64,000 bases of DNA from Serripes groenlandicus (GCA_031761405.1 JASEVX010000017.1:10745580-10809579), one strand, 5' to 3'; positions 10,507 to 21,832 are shown, numbered from the stretch's first letter. Translations and numbers: made by a program. The notes: generated by a model from the sequence alone, not told the origin.

Positions 10507-10654
10507 AGACCAGTACATCTTCTCTAGTCAGACACATTACGAAGTCCTACAAGCACCTGAGCGACAAAACAATCACCGGTTAACCGGTTAACCATGAACT
10601 TGATGACTCTATGTACGAAGCAAATTTTATATTGATACGACCATATTCAATACT

Positions 10655-10716
10655 GATTAATCCTTTCTTACATTTGAAACAGACGACTTTTAAAAACATT
10701 GTGACAAAGGAGTGAG
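10655..10716 (+). mobile_element. Family A MITE, left-end fragment
   Basis: TTAATCCTTTCTTACATTTG then AGACGACTTTTAAAAACATT, breaking off where the next family A copy begins. Confidence 0.5.
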
Positions 10717-10948
10717 TTAACCCTTTCCCTCATATAGATGCTTTCTGACGCCTCTGCAGTAGAGGGCTATTTGAAAACATAGTGACAAAAGAAGAAATTG
10801 CACAAAACGTGCAATTTCTCCTTTTGCCACAATGTTTTCCACTTTTAGTCATAGGTTATCCATTCAGTTATAGAGATTTTCTACTTTTTTAACAAAATAT
10901 GTTCAAAGTCGTCTGCTGCAGAATTGCCGTATGTTGGAAAAGGGTTAA
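10717..10948 (+). mobile_element. Family A MITE, full length
   Basis: TTAA on both sides (10717-10720 and 10945-10948), 232 bp, ATTGCACAAAACGTGCAATT centre. Sister of the copy at 8.04 kb. Confidence 0.95.
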
Positions 10949-11135
10949 ATAATTATACTTTCATCAATGAAAATTCACAAAGTTTACATGGATGTTTGCC
11001 GAGATGTTTTCTATACTATCTACTACAGTATCATTGAATGTAGAAACAAGATTGATTTAATAACTTTTAAAGAAATCAACGAATGACCTCACACACACAC
11101 TCTCGACCCACACATAAAAAAACTATATCAGACAA
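10949..11135 (+). repeat. Duplicated flank shared with 8.25-8.43 kb
   Basis: Second copy of the non-element flank (TGGATGTTTGCCGAGATG and a CACACAC-rich part). The two have scattered substitutions and small indels, so the duplication is not very recent. Confidence 0.8.
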
Positions 11136-11302
11136 TCGTTCGGTACGATTCTAACATAAATGTTGAAGCTTGATAAACCAATCGGCGACAGAAAGTTTAA
11201 TGGCTAGTTGACGACGTAGAATGTCTGGCGTTTATGGTGTTAACCAACCAATCCCTAGATATGCGACCATTAAGCGTTTACCTGACATGCGTTCCGTCAA
11301 TT

Positions 11303-11549
11303 GTTTGTGTGTTTTAAGCCGCCTTCAACAATATTTCAGTTATATCACGGTGTTTCCTTGGAAAGTTACCAGTAATACTGGTACATTTATCCTGACACCA
11401 GCCAGTCAGTCGTAATGCTAATCCCGTAACGCTGAGCGCCAAGGAGGGCAACAATTTCTTCCATTTTGAAAGTGTTTGGTATGACCCGACCGAGGATCGA
11501 AACTCGCGCACAGAGGCGGACGCTCTACCATAACACCATTGAGGCGGTC
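11303..11549 (-). mobile_element. S1 SINE, complete, degenerate target duplication
   Basis: The tail-side core reads AAGCCGCCTTCAACAATATT at the left. The tRNA-like head is at the right: on the minus strand GGTGTTATGGTAGAGCGTCC then GAGTTTCGATCCTCGG (B box). TGCGTTCCGTCAATT (11288-11302) and TGCATTCCTCCAATT (11550-11564) flank it, 15 bp with three differences. Confidence 0.85.
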
Positions 11550-11568
11550 TGCATTCCTCCAATTAAAT

Positions 11569-12318
11569 TACAGTTAATATAAAGTAGCTGTAATTTGATT
11601 GGTGGATTGGCAACCGTGAGCTACCAAACTATAACGTAGCTGTAATCTGATAGGAGGATTGGCAACCTTGAGCTACCAAACTATAAGGTTGCTGTAATTT
11701 GATTGGGTGATTGGCAACCGTGTCGGTGAGCTACCAAACTATAAGGTAGCTATAATTTGATTGGTGGATTGGCAACCGTGTCGGTGAACTACCAAACTGT
11801 AACGTAGCTGTAATTTGATTGGTGGATTGGCAACCGTGTCGGTGAGCTACCAAACTGTAACGTAGCTGTAATTTGATTGGGTGATTGGCAACCGTGTCGG
11901 TGAGCTACCAAACTGTAACGTAGCTGTAATTTGATTGGTGGATTGGCAACCGTGTCGGTGAGCTACCAAACTGTAACGTAGCTGTAATTTGATTGGTGGA
12001 TTGGCAACCGTGTCGGTGAGCTACCAAACTGTAACGTAGCTGTAATTTGATTGGTGGATTGGCAACCGTGTCGGTGAGCTACCAAACTGTAACGTAGCTG
12101 TAATTTGATTGGTGGATTGGCAACCGTGTCGGTGAGCTACCAAACTATAACCTAGCTGTAATTTGATTGGTGATTGGCAATCGTGTCGGTGAGCTACCAA
12201 ACTATAACGTAGCTATAATTTGATTGGTGATTGGCAATCGTGTCGGTGAGCTACCAAACTATAACGTAGCTATAATTTGATTGGTGATTGGCAATCGTGT
12301 CGGTGAGCTACCAAACTA
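11569..12318 (+). repeat. 58-bp tandem repeat, about 13 units
   Basis: Units run from GTAGCTGTAATTTGATTGG through ATTGGCAACCGTGTCGGTG to AGCTACCAAACTGTAAC. The first units lack the TGTCGGT segment, the central ones are almost identical, and the last three lose a GG pair and read ATTGGCAATCG. GTAGCT and AGCTAC pair within each unit. It lies between an S1 SINE and a family A copy. Confidence 0.95.
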
Positions 12319-12486
12319 TGACGCCTCTACAGTAGACGTTTTTGAAAAGAGATTATCCTTATGCCACAGTGTTTTCAACTTTATTCGTTACTTGTTATTC
12401 TATTTGTAGAGAGTTTCCACATTTTTTAATAAATATGTTTTCAAAGTCATCTGCTTACAGATGTGTTGGATGTGGAAAAGAGTTCA
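12319..12486 (+). mobile_element. Family A MITE with internal deletion
   Basis: Starts ATGACGCCTCTACAGTAGACG directly at the last tandem unit and ends GGATGTGGAAAAGAG. The central hairpin is reduced. Confidence 0.75.
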
Positions 12487-12720
12487 AGTGATCACAATGA
12501 AAAAATAGTTTGCTCGTTTTGAAATGTTCTACTTTTACAACAATATATTCCAAAGTCGTCTGCTACATAGTCTAGTAATATGACCCTTATCAATTGCAAC
12601 TCATCTGAATTAAACACATCTAATGGCTAGGCTTTGGTAAGGATATTTTAAAGACTAGAAAAGAAAGAAATGTACATGAAAACCGCAGCCTTTCCATTGA
12701 ACCATGATAGCGCATGGCGG

Positions 12721-13050
12721 GGGTGTCATGCATTATGCAAGGAAGATTCACCAGGCGAAAAAAAGTGGTTACCTGTCAATTTGGACCAAATCGGGGTTGG
12801 ACAACACCGATGTTTAGCATTATCTACTTTCACTTTCAAACAAGGTCAAATTACTATAAGTGATCAAATCGATAATTTCCAGTGCATCCTAAACACATTT
12901 ACAATGCATTTAAACTCAATTTCATACATGCAATGCATTCTGGTGATGGTATACACCCATTTCTATGCAAACAATTTTTTTCTTTAGGGACTATAATAAG
13001 CATGACCGCGCATGTATTTGACGTTATTTGACCAGAAAGAGCCAGGAAAC
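12721..13050 (+). repeat. Family F dispersed repeat, copy 1
   Basis: Matches 37321-37610 over about 255 bp or more (shared CATGCATTATGCAAG, ACTTTCACTTTCAAACAAGG and TTCTGGTGATGGTATACAC). The open frame 12670-12987 and its partner at 37321-37599 are partly alike because the DNA is alike. Both differ by indels and have no recognisable domain, so I treat it as non-coding. A small unknown gene family cannot be excluded. Confidence 0.7.
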
Positions 13051-13172
13051 AAATGGTCATCATGAAACACTGTTGACAACGGCGCTACACTCAAAATAAC
13101 CAATTCATTCTACCAAGGCATCAAGTCGAAAGCCAAAAAAGGTTCCCGCAAATAGCTATATGAGTTCCTGGT

Positions 13173-13399
13173 TTAACCCTTTCCCACATACAGACGTGAT
13201 CTGACGCGTGTGCAGCAGACGACTTTTGAAAACATTGTAGCAAACGGAGGAATTGCTCATAATTAGTAAGTTCTCCTTTTCCCACAATTGTTTCAACTTT
13301 ATTCAAGAAGTATACAATTATATACAGACAGTTTTTATATTTTATTCTAGATATGTTCACACTCTTATGCTAGATATTTACTGTAGGCGGGAAAGGCAT
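13173..13399 (+). mobile_element. Family A MITE, full length
   Basis: TTAACCCTTTCCCACATACAG at the left. The right end is diverged (GGCGGGAAAGGCATAA). Confidence 0.85.
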
Positions 13400-13544
13400 A
13401 AATAAAAGTTTGATGATGAAAACGATTCTTTATATTATTTACCTATTTTTACAGGTTCAAGCCCCGGACTGGCTGCATGTTTTAATTAAAATTAAAGTCA
13501 ACATTTTAGAAATGTTCAAAAGTCTTGAAATATTAGAATCATAA

Positions 13545-13815
13545 TTCAGGGATAAAATTTGAGTAATAATTTCACTTTTCAGTACCATAAACATCTACAT
13601 ATTGATCGTGTATCCTTCATTTTTACTGGGTAGATATACCCAGTAAACCAAATTTGGTGCAATTTCATGACATTCAACTGGCAGCTTTTCAACAGGTACT
13701 GCCAAAATAGTTGTGATCTACTTATTACTTACTTTGTTGTCACTATTAGCAATATTTGCAGAAGTTTCAGCATATCAAAATTTTGATCTGGATCTGGAGT
13801 TCAGTTAGTTTTCGC
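13545..13815 (+). mobile_element. Family G element, copy 1, without clear ends
   Basis: Matches the interior of the family G element at 42.62-42.95 kb (CAGTACCATAAACATCT, the palindrome ACTGGGTAGATATACCCAGT, TTTGTTGTCACTATTAGCAA). The terminal AAAGGTGCTGA repeats are not recognisable here. Confidence 0.75.
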
Positions 13816-14161
13816 AGATCATCACTTGTATGATTTCTTATGTAAGTTACCTATATAAATTATCATCCCTGGTTCGAGGTAGCTGACAGCCTGACATATG
13901 ATTTGACATCTAATTAGCTAAATTAGTGATATGTTAATTAAGGAATAGAATAAATACTGTTTTTGCTACTTCATTTGGCGTGAATCTTGTTACATGTTAC
14001 TGTTGAACCGAAGACGTTGACTTTTAAAACAAAATGTCGCATTAAACGTCAGAATTAAAACTATTAAGAACGAATGAGTAGATAAACAGTCGCCTGATAT
14101 TTTATCCGAAAAGGAAAGATTTTAACTGTTTACACGAGATGAAATTGTTCTGTCGTCTATT
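13816..14161. other. Unassigned AT-rich stretch
   Basis: Nothing recognisable between family G and the expanded SINE. Confidence 0.4.
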
Positions 14162-14174
14162 GGGATATTTTTGA

Positions 14175-17100
14175 TTGGTTGTTTGGTGTTTAACGCCGCT
14201 TTCAACAATGTTTTCAGTTATTTCACGGCGTTTCCTGGGTAAGTTACCAGTACTACTGGTCCATTTATCCTGACATCAGCCAGTCAGTCGCAAAGCTAAC
14301 TCCGCAACCATGAGCGCCTAGGAGAGGGCAGCCACTAATATCATTTTTAAAGACTTTTGTAAGACCCGACCGTCGATCTAACCCACGACATCCAGTTCCC
14401 GAGGCGGACGCTCTACCACTACACCACCGAGGCGGACGCTCTACAACTACACCACCGAAGCGGACGCTCTACCACTACACCACCGAAGCGGACGCTCTAC
14501 CACTACACCACCGAAGCGGACGCTCTACCACTACACCACCGAAGCGGACGCTCTACCACTACACCACCGAGGCGGACGCTCTACCACTACACCACCGAGG
14601 TGGAAGCTCTACCAAAACACCACCGAGGTGGACGGTCTACCACTACACCACCGAGGTGGACGGTCTACCACTACACCACCGAGGCGGACGCTCTACCACT
14701 ACACCACCGAAGCGGACGCTCTACCACTACACTACCGAGGCGGACGCTCTACCACTACACCACCGAAGCGGACGCTCTACCACTACACCACCGAAGCGGA
14801 CGCTCTACCACTACACCACCGAAGCGGACGCTCTACCACTACACCACAGAAGCGGACGCTCTACCACTACACCACCGAGGTGGACGGTCTACCACTACAC
14901 CACCGAGGTGGAAGCTCTACCACTACACCACCGAGGTGGACGGTCTACCACTACACCACCGAGGTGGACGGTCTACCACTACACCACCGAGGCGGACGCT
15001 CTACCACTACACCACCGAGACGGACGCTCTACCACTACACCACCGAGGTGGAAGCTCTACCACTACACCACCGAGGTGGACGCTCTACCACTACACCACC
15101 GAGGTGGACGGTCTACCACTACACCACCGAGGTGGACGGTCTACCACTACACCACCGAGGCGGACGCTCTACCACTACACCACCGAGGTGGACGGTCTAC
15201 CACTACACCACCGATGCGGACGCTCTACCACTACACCACCGAGGTGGACTGTCTACCACTACACTACCGAGGCGGACGCTCTACCACTACACTACCGAGA
15301 CGGACGCTCTACCACTACACCACCGAGGCGGACGCTCTACCACTACACCACCGATGTTGAAGCTCTACCACTACACTACCGAGGTGGACGCTCTACCACT
15401 ACACCACCGAGGCGGACGCTCTACCACTACACCACCTAAGCGGACGCTCTATCACTACACTATCGAGGCGGACGCTCTACCACTACACCACCGAAGCGGA
15501 CGCTCTACCACTACACTACCGAGGCGGACGCTCTACCACTACACCACCGAGGCGGACGCTCTACCACTACACCACCGAGGTTGACGATCTACCACTACAC
15601 CACCGAGGCGGACGCTCTACCACTACACCACCGAGGTGGAGGGTCTAACACTACACTACCGAGACGGACGCTCTACCACTACACCACCGAGGCGGACGCT
15701 CTACCACTACACCACCGAGGTGGACGGTCTACCACTACACCACCGAGGTGGACGGTCTACAAATACACCACCGAGGCGGACGCTCTACCACTACACCGCC
15801 GAGGCAGACGCTCTACCACTACACCACCGAGGTGGACGGTCTACCACTACACCACCGAGGTGGACGGTCTACCACTACACTACCGAGACGTACGCTCTAC
15901 CACTACACAACCGAGGCGGACGCTCTACCACTACACCACCGAGGCGGAAGCTCTACCACTACACCACCGAGGCGGACGCTTTACCAATACACCACCGAGG
16001 CGGACGCTCTACCACTATACTACCGAGGCGGACGCTCTACCACTACACTACCGAGGTGGACGCTCTACCACTACACTACCGAGGTGGACGCTCTACCACT
16101 ACACTACCGAGGTGGACGGTCTACCACTACACTACCGAGACGGACGCTCTATCACTACACCACCGAGACGGACGCTCTACCACTACACTACCGAGGTGGA
16201 CGCTCTACCACTACACTACCGAGGTGGACGGTCTACCACTACACTACCGAGACGGACGCTCTATCACTACACCACCGAGACGGATGCTCTACCACTACAC
16301 CACCGATGTTGAAGCTCTACCACTACACCACCGAAGCGGACGCTCTACCACTACACCACCGAGGCGGACGGTCTACCACTACACCACCGAGACGGACGGT
16401 CTACCACTACACCACCGAAGCGGACGCTCTACCACTACACCACCGAAGCGGACGCTCTACCACTACACCACCGAGACGGACGCTCTACCACTACACCACC
16501 GAGGCGGACGCTCTACCACTACACCACCGATGTTGAAGCTCTACCACTACACTACCGAGGTGGACGCTCTACCACTACACCACCGAGGCGGACGCTCTAC
16601 CACTACACCACCGAGGCGGACGCTCTTCCACTACATCAACGAAGCGGACGCTCTACCACTACACTACCGAGGCGGACGCTCTACCACTACACCACCGAAG
16701 CGGACGCTCTACCAGTACACTACCGAGGCGGACGCTCTACCACTACACCACCGAGGCGGACGCTCTACCACTACACCACCGAGGTTGACGATCTACCACT
16801 ACACCATCAAGGTGGAAGCTCTACCACTACACCACCGAGGCGGACGCTCTACTATTACACCATCAAAGCGGACGCTATACCACTACACCACCGAGGCGGA
16901 CGCTCTACTACTACACTACCGAGGCGGACGCTCTACCACTACACTACCGAGACGGACGCTCTACTACTACACTACCGAGGCGGACGCTCTACCACTACAC
17001 TACCGAGACGGACGCTCTACCACTACACTACCGAGGCGGACGCTCTACCACTACACCACCGAAGCGGATGCTCTACCACTACACCATCGAGGTGGACGCT

Positions 17101-17313
17101 CTACCACTACACCACCGAGGCGGACGCTCTACCACTACACCACCGAGGCGGACGCTCTTCCACTGCACCACCGAGGCGGACGCTCTACCGCTACACTACC
17201 GAGACGGACGATGTACCACCGAGGCGGACGCTCTACCGCTATACTATCGAGACGGACGCTCTACCACTACACCACCGAGGCGGACGCTCTACCACTACAC
17301 CATCGAGGCGGTA
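14175..17313 (-). mobile_element. S1 SINE expanded to 3.1 kb by a 28-bp array in its tRNA head
   Basis: The SINE tail and body occupy 14175-14397 (TTTAACGCCGCTTTCAACAA, CCTGGGTAAGTTACCAGTAC and the B-box region CCCGACCGTCGATC). The head then continues as a 28-bp tandem array to 17311, where the normal 5' terminus CCGCCTCGATGG (minus strand) is reached. GGGATATTTTTGA at 14162-14174 and GGGATATATTTGA at 17314-17326 form a 13-bp target duplication with one difference. Array and SINE are thus one insertion. Confidence 0.9.
14398..17311 (-). repeat. 28-bp satellite made of tRNA A-box units, about 104 copies
   Basis: Each plus-strand unit is ACCACTACACCACCGAGG followed by YGGACGCTCT. On the minus strand this reads GGTGTAGTGGTAGAGCGTCC, the A-box region of the SINE head. 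No B box is repeated. Variants (TGGACGGTCT, AGACGGACG, TGTTGAAGCTCT, CAAAGCGG) are interspersed, and one short unit lies near 17210. Because 28 is not a multiple of three and the unit has no stop in any of three frames, very long open frames (up to 566 codons at 15636-17336) arise without coding function. Confidence 0.95.
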
Positions 17314-17401
17314 GGGATATATTTGAAACAAAATAATTTAAAATGTTAACAAGTACGTATAGTAAGCAAACTAGGGACATCGACGCGGCGCTCGCGAGTT
17401 T

Positions 17402-17586
17402 GTTTGTTTTATTGGAGTTCAACGCCGTTTTCAACATTATTTCAGTTATATCACGGCGACAGTTCCATTATGCATGATCCCTGGGTAAACAAACCAGTAC
17501 TAGGCTAGGAAATGTGCCTTGCCCATGAGCACTCCACCATGAATCCGGTTCCAAATCCCCGACGCTAACCACTCCGCCACGGCGGA
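17402..17586 (-). mobile_element. S3 SINE, head truncated
   Basis: Tail core AACGCCGTTTTCAACATTAT and body GTAAACAAACCAGTACTAGG. The head on the minus strand reads GCCGTGGCGGAGTGGTTAGC, a tRNA-Ser/Leu-like start. The B box is poor. Confidence 0.8.
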
Positions 17587-17746
17587 TTCCTTCACGAGTG
17601 TGTACCAGTGTGTGTGTATACAGCTAAATACGAGTCACTGGGATGCAGTGAAGTCACTGACCGTTAGATCAAACTGCATCCTTGTAGTGTCCGTTTAGTG
17701 TACGTCCTCTCTGAACCATCATAAGGGGAGCACCACCAGCGTCTTA

Positions 17747-17975
17747 TTAACCCTTTCCCACATATAGACACTGTGTGACGCCTCTGCAGCAGACGACTTT
17801 TGAAAACATTTTGACAAAAGTAGAAATTGCTCAAAATGAGCAATTTCTACTTTTGCCATAACGTTTTCAACTCTTTTCAGTAATTATTCCTACATTTATA
17901 GAGCTTTTCCACGTCTTTGCCTATATACTTTCAAAGTCGTCTGCTGTAGATTTGTTGCATCTGGAAAACGGTTAA
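17747..17975 (+). mobile_element. Family A MITE, full length
   Basis: TTAA at both ends (17747-17750, 17972-17975), 229 bp. Core GAAATTGCTCAAAATGAGCA. Confidence 0.9.
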
Positions 17976-18233
17976 TTAGAAGAGTCACAGAATATAACTT
18001 CTGATAAAAGACGGATATTGTAACCTCGTCGGTTTCAATACAATACCCCTTTTGAGTTGGACAAACAACGGGGATGCATCAAGACTCCAATTCGCCTGGC
18101 GCGGCTTCTTTAATTAGCAAGAAACCACAAGACTGCGTTAACGACCGTATCTCTACGCTCAGTACAGAACCTGATCAACATGCGTGTAGGACTAGATCGA
18201 TGTATATCTGTACCGGTTGTAGATTCAATACTA

Positions 18234-18512
18234 ATGAGCCGTCCCACGAGAAAAACCAACAGTGTGGACTCTGCGTAATGTATCGACCAAGATCAGTCTG
18301 CGCAGTTCGCGCAGGCTTGTCCGGGCCGACACATTCCGTCTTAGGTTGATAGATATATAGAGTAATGATATAGAATAATGATTCCTAAAACAGAAAATCC
18401 ACAAGAGGCGAAAAGTGTCTGTCCTGGTTAGCCTGCGCGGTATGCTAAGGCTGATCAGGTCCGATACTTAACGCAGAGTCCACACTGTTGGTTTTCTCGT
18501 GGGACGGATCAT
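18234..18512 (-). mobile_element. Family B MITE, full length
   Basis: ATGAGCCGTCCCACGAGAAA to TTTTCTCGTGGGACGGATCAT. It holds both sub-blocks, GATCAGTCTGCGCAGTTCGC and GTTAGCCTGCGCGGTATGC. Confidence 0.9.
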
Positions 18513-18712
18513 ATGTCAGTACTTCTCTATACAAGATTCATCTGATAGTGGACATGCGATATACTGTACTACAGCTTGACAGACATAATTAGTCCTAGAA
18601 CGGTATACTGATACCTTATCGGCTCCACCCCTTAACACGACATAATAGTAAAATAGTGTATTCATATTATAGAGTTGACCTTATGCTTTGACCTCACCGC
18701 TCTTTCGGTGAT

Positions 18713-18980
18713 TGATTGGGGTTTAACGCTGTTTTCAACATCTTTACAGTCATATCACGGCGGCCAGTTATTCCTGGCTTTCTCAGACCAGTATTCCACA
18801 CAACATTCTTTCCAAGCAACTAGCTGATTTTCCACTTAGACTGTTAGCCCATTGGTGGAAGACGAATAACGCTTGTCACAGTGACTTCAAACGTCGGAAA
18901 GAATGTTGGCCGAGCTGGGGTTCGAGCTAACTACCCCTGGATTGACAGCTCATGTCCCAATCGACTGAACTACCGGGGCA
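18713..18980 (-). mobile_element. S2 SINE, complete
   Basis: Tail TTGATTGGGGTTTAACGC, body ACACAACATTCTTTCCAAGC. On the minus strand the head is GCCCCGGTAGTTCAGTCG with B box AGCTCGAACCCC. No clear target duplication. Confidence 0.85.
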
Positions 18981-19011
18981 CGACGGATATATATCCATAT
19001 ATATGAATATA

Positions 19012-19202
19012 CATACGCTTTCTGACACCCCTGCAGCAGACGACTTATCAAAACATTGTGGCAAAAGGAGAAATTGCTCATCATGTGTTTAACTCTATCA
19101 AATGGTTAACCTTTACTAATAGAAAGTTTCCATAATTTTGAAAATAACATTTTATGTTTTCAAAGTCGTCTGCTGCGGAATGTGTTATGTGGGTAAGGGT
19201 TC
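19012..19202 (+). mobile_element. Family A MITE with internal deletion
   Basis: ACGCTTTCTGACACCCCTGC to ATGTGGGTAAGGGTT. The second arm of the core hairpin (the TTTCTCCTTTTGCC part) is missing. Confidence 0.8.
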
Positions 19203-19295
19203 AAGATAAAATCGTCACCATGATGTATGTGATCTGATTCTCGGACCGCATTGCTTACATCTCACGAACGAAACCCTTTCCTACATATAACACAT

Positions 19296-19563
19296 ATGAG
19301 CCGTCCATGGAGAAAACTAACATTACGATGGCATCTGCGTAATGTATCTACCCATATCAGCCTGCACAGTCCGTGTAGAGTGATCCGGGACGACACATTC
19401 TGTCTCAGGGGGGATATAGGTATAGAATAATGATTACTGAAACAGAAAATCCACAGAAGCCGAAAAGTGTCTATCTGGGTAAGCCTGCGGGGCATGCTTA
19501 GGCTGATCCGGGTCGATACTTTACGCAGAGTCCACAATGTTGGTTAATAGCGGGACGGTTCAT
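19296..19563 (-). mobile_element. Family B MITE
   Basis: Starts ATGAGCCGTCCATGGAGAAA and ends TTAATAGCGGGACGGTTCAT. It is preceded by a family A end fragment at 19270-19295. Confidence 0.85.
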
Positions 19564-19690
19564 ACGCAGCAGACACATGTTAAAACATATCTTCAACAAT
19601 AATGGAACTCTCAATAAATGAAAGAACAATTATTGAATAAAACGGTTGAAAACATTGTGAAAAAGGGAGAAATTGGTCATATTTGGACAT
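19564..19690 (-). mobile_element. Family A MITE fragment
   Basis: The ACGCAGCAGAC end and the core AAAACATTGTGAAAAAGGG are visible. Sequence beyond the core is unrelated. Confidence 0.5.
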
Positions 19691-19785
19691 TTTATAAAAG
19701 GAAGAAATACACATTGTGTATCCCAATTAGCAATTTCATCTCTTCTGTGATGCTTCTACTGTCTCTTCAGAAAACACCATCATTT

Positions 19786-19916
19786 CGAGGGCTTGGCGTG
19801 AAACAGTTGTAACTAAAATTGGTATATTTTTTACCAAGGTTAATCACCTCGCTATTAAGTCTTTATAAGCGTTAAAGCATTGTTCTTGGTAAACAATGGA
19901 AATTTAGGTGCCCTCG
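19786..19916. mobile_element. Family E MITE, internally deleted copy
   Basis: Left CGAGGGCTTGGCGTGAAAC. The right end is only CCCTCG, joined directly to AATTTAGGTG. ATTT flanks both sides (19782-19785, 19917-19920), so this 131-bp product is bounded like the 245-bp copies. Confidence 0.85.
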
Positions 19917-20242
19917 ATTTGTAACTTAACGGACATGCCTCAGTCAGAAAAATTTAAAGCATTGCTAAAAAGAACACACACAAGGTAGCCTAGATAACCA
20001 GTTTTCTTAATCAACCAGTCAAATAGTTGTATGTTTCTATGATATATTGTTCATATGTATATATTGTTAAGGTTTTTTTCAATCTGACTAAAGTACACGA
20101 TCTGACCAAATGCGTAGCGTTAATAGGAGATGATTTTAATGAGATTTTTTTTTTTACCAGCTCTCTTAAAGGCTCGTTGAGCCGGGAGTGGAGAATTGTA
20201 TATATAGCAATTTTATTTAGGTTTTGTTACATGTAACGTATG
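19917..20242. other. Unassigned AT-rich stretch
   Basis: No recognisable feature beyond a T-rich run near 20145. Confidence 0.4.
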
Positions 20243-20642
20243 GGGTATCCGGACATAATGTCCACGGACAAAATGTCACAGGACATAATGTCTACGGACA
20301 AAATGTCAACGGACATAATGTCTACGGACAAAATGTCCACGGACATAATGTCCACAGACAAAATGCCACGGTTTATTTCGACTTTTTTTTAAATGTGAAT
20401 TATATGTTAAAGCAGCACACCACAAGTGGCAACAGTATTTGAGTGAAACAGGTCATGATCTATCACTTTTACCAGCTATCCACACATCCCATTTAACATC
20501 CTGGCATCCCATAACACTAAGTCTTGTGGTGTGCTGCTTTAACATTATTATTCACAATAAAATGTTTTCGAAATAAACTGTGGCATTTTGTCCTCTTTTC
20601 ATATTGTAGCATTTTGACCGTGGAAATTTAGTCCCGGATTCC
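20243..20642. mobile_element. Family I foldback element, copy 2
   Basis: GGTATCCGGACATAATG at the left and TAGTCCCGGATTCC at the right. It carries four or five GGACAAAATG/GGACATAATG units, then inverted arms around AGCAGCACACCACAAG and TGTGGTGTGCTGCTTTAAC. The flanking duplication is unclear. Confidence 0.8.
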
Positions 20643-20734
20643 ATGTATGAATATGTCACTATATTAAACGATACTCTTCTTCTGCATGTTGTCTTTCCGC
20701 ATGGAAAAGTCCAACAGTTGTACAGAAGGTATAA

Positions 20735-21078
20735 TGTTAACCCTTACACTAATACAGATCACACCTCAGACCTTTGATCCAGACGAATTTTGAAAACATC
20801 GTCGAAAATGGAGAAATTGCAAAAACCTGAGGTATTTCTCCTTTTCCGTAATATTTCCATATTGTATCATAATCATTATTCCCCTTTGCTAGAAATTACA
20901 CTTGTCTATCTCAACTGTTTTCAAATAATGCGAATCTAAACCCTACGAACCATGCAGTCGCATTTCGATCCATCTGCAGGGGGAATACTTTTGCAATACT
21001 TATAGTAATTTCGATATTCTTTACATAGAAGATTTCAAATTTGTACGCTGCTTATTTGTTGTTTGTAGTAAAGGGTTG
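20735..21078 (+). mobile_element. Family A MITE, strongly diverged, possibly two pieces
   Basis: TTAACCCTTACACTAATACAG starts a recognisable left half and core (20735-20945). A second right end (CGCTGCTTATTTGTTGTTTG, AAAGGGTT) closes near 21075. Confidence 0.5.
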
Positions 21079-21233
21079 GAAAAAGCCTATAAGGTCAAAG
21101 ACTTAAAAAAAATAGATAAAATCCTTAACAATACGGGCACACTGATAAACCCAAATTACCCTGATTACTAACGCAAGGTTGACGTCCCGGATAGCACCAA
21201 GTTCATTGACAGTAAAGGCCCGGAACGTATATA

Positions 21234-21832
21234 TGAGCCGTTCCACGAGAAAACCAACATTGTGGTCTCTGCGTAAAGTATCGACCCGGATCAGCCTAAG
21301 CATGCCACACAGGCCTATCTGAATAGACACTTTTAGCCTCCTGTGGATTTTCTGTTTCAGGAATAACTACTCTATACATCTATCCCCCTAAGACGGAATG
21401 TGTCGGCCGGATCAGTCTGCGCGCACAGCGCAGGCTGATCTGGTCGATACATTACGCAGATGTCTATCGCCGCAGCATCTTGTGTAGGCCGTTCCACGAG
21501 AAAACCAACATTGTGGACTCTGCGTAAAGTATCGACCCGGATCAGCCTAAGCATGCCACACAGGCCTATCTGAATAGACACTTTTAGCCTCCTGTGGATT
21601 TTCTGTTTCAGGAATAACTACTCTATACATCTATCCCCCTAAGACGGAATGTGTCGGCCGGATCAGTCTGCGCGCACAACGCAGGCTGATCCGGTCGATA
21701 CATTACGCAGATGTCTATCGCCGCAGCATCTTGTGTAGGCCGTCCCACGAAAGAACTAACATTGTGGACTCTGCGTAAAGTATCGACCCGGATCAGCTTA
21801 AGCATGTCGCGCAGGCTATCAGGACGTACACT
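21234..21832 (+). repeat. 251-bp tandem array from a family B/hAT-like composite, about 2.4 units
   Basis: TTCCACG (TCCCACG in the third unit) at 21241, 21492 and 21743 shows an exact 251-bp period. The junction between units reads GCAGATGTCTATCGCCGCAG then TGTGTAGGCCGT, sequence also found in the hAT-like elements at 31.7 and 32.4 kb. The last unit stops at a T run (21832-21851). Confidence 0.95.

Noticed and set aside
10575..10592. CCGGTTAACCGGTTAACC as a regulatory palindrome
   Set aside because: A short double palindrome with no neighbouring gene and no second copy noticed.
12670..12987. A gene family shared with 37321-37599
   Set aside because: Similarity is at DNA level with frame-breaking indels, no domain, and it extends beyond the frames, which fits a dispersed repeat better.
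14600..17336. Very long open frames (up to 566 codons) with repeating His/Arg/Thr-rich peptides
   Set aside because: They arise in several frames at once from a 28-bp unit without stop codons. The repeat is a non-coding SINE-head expansion.
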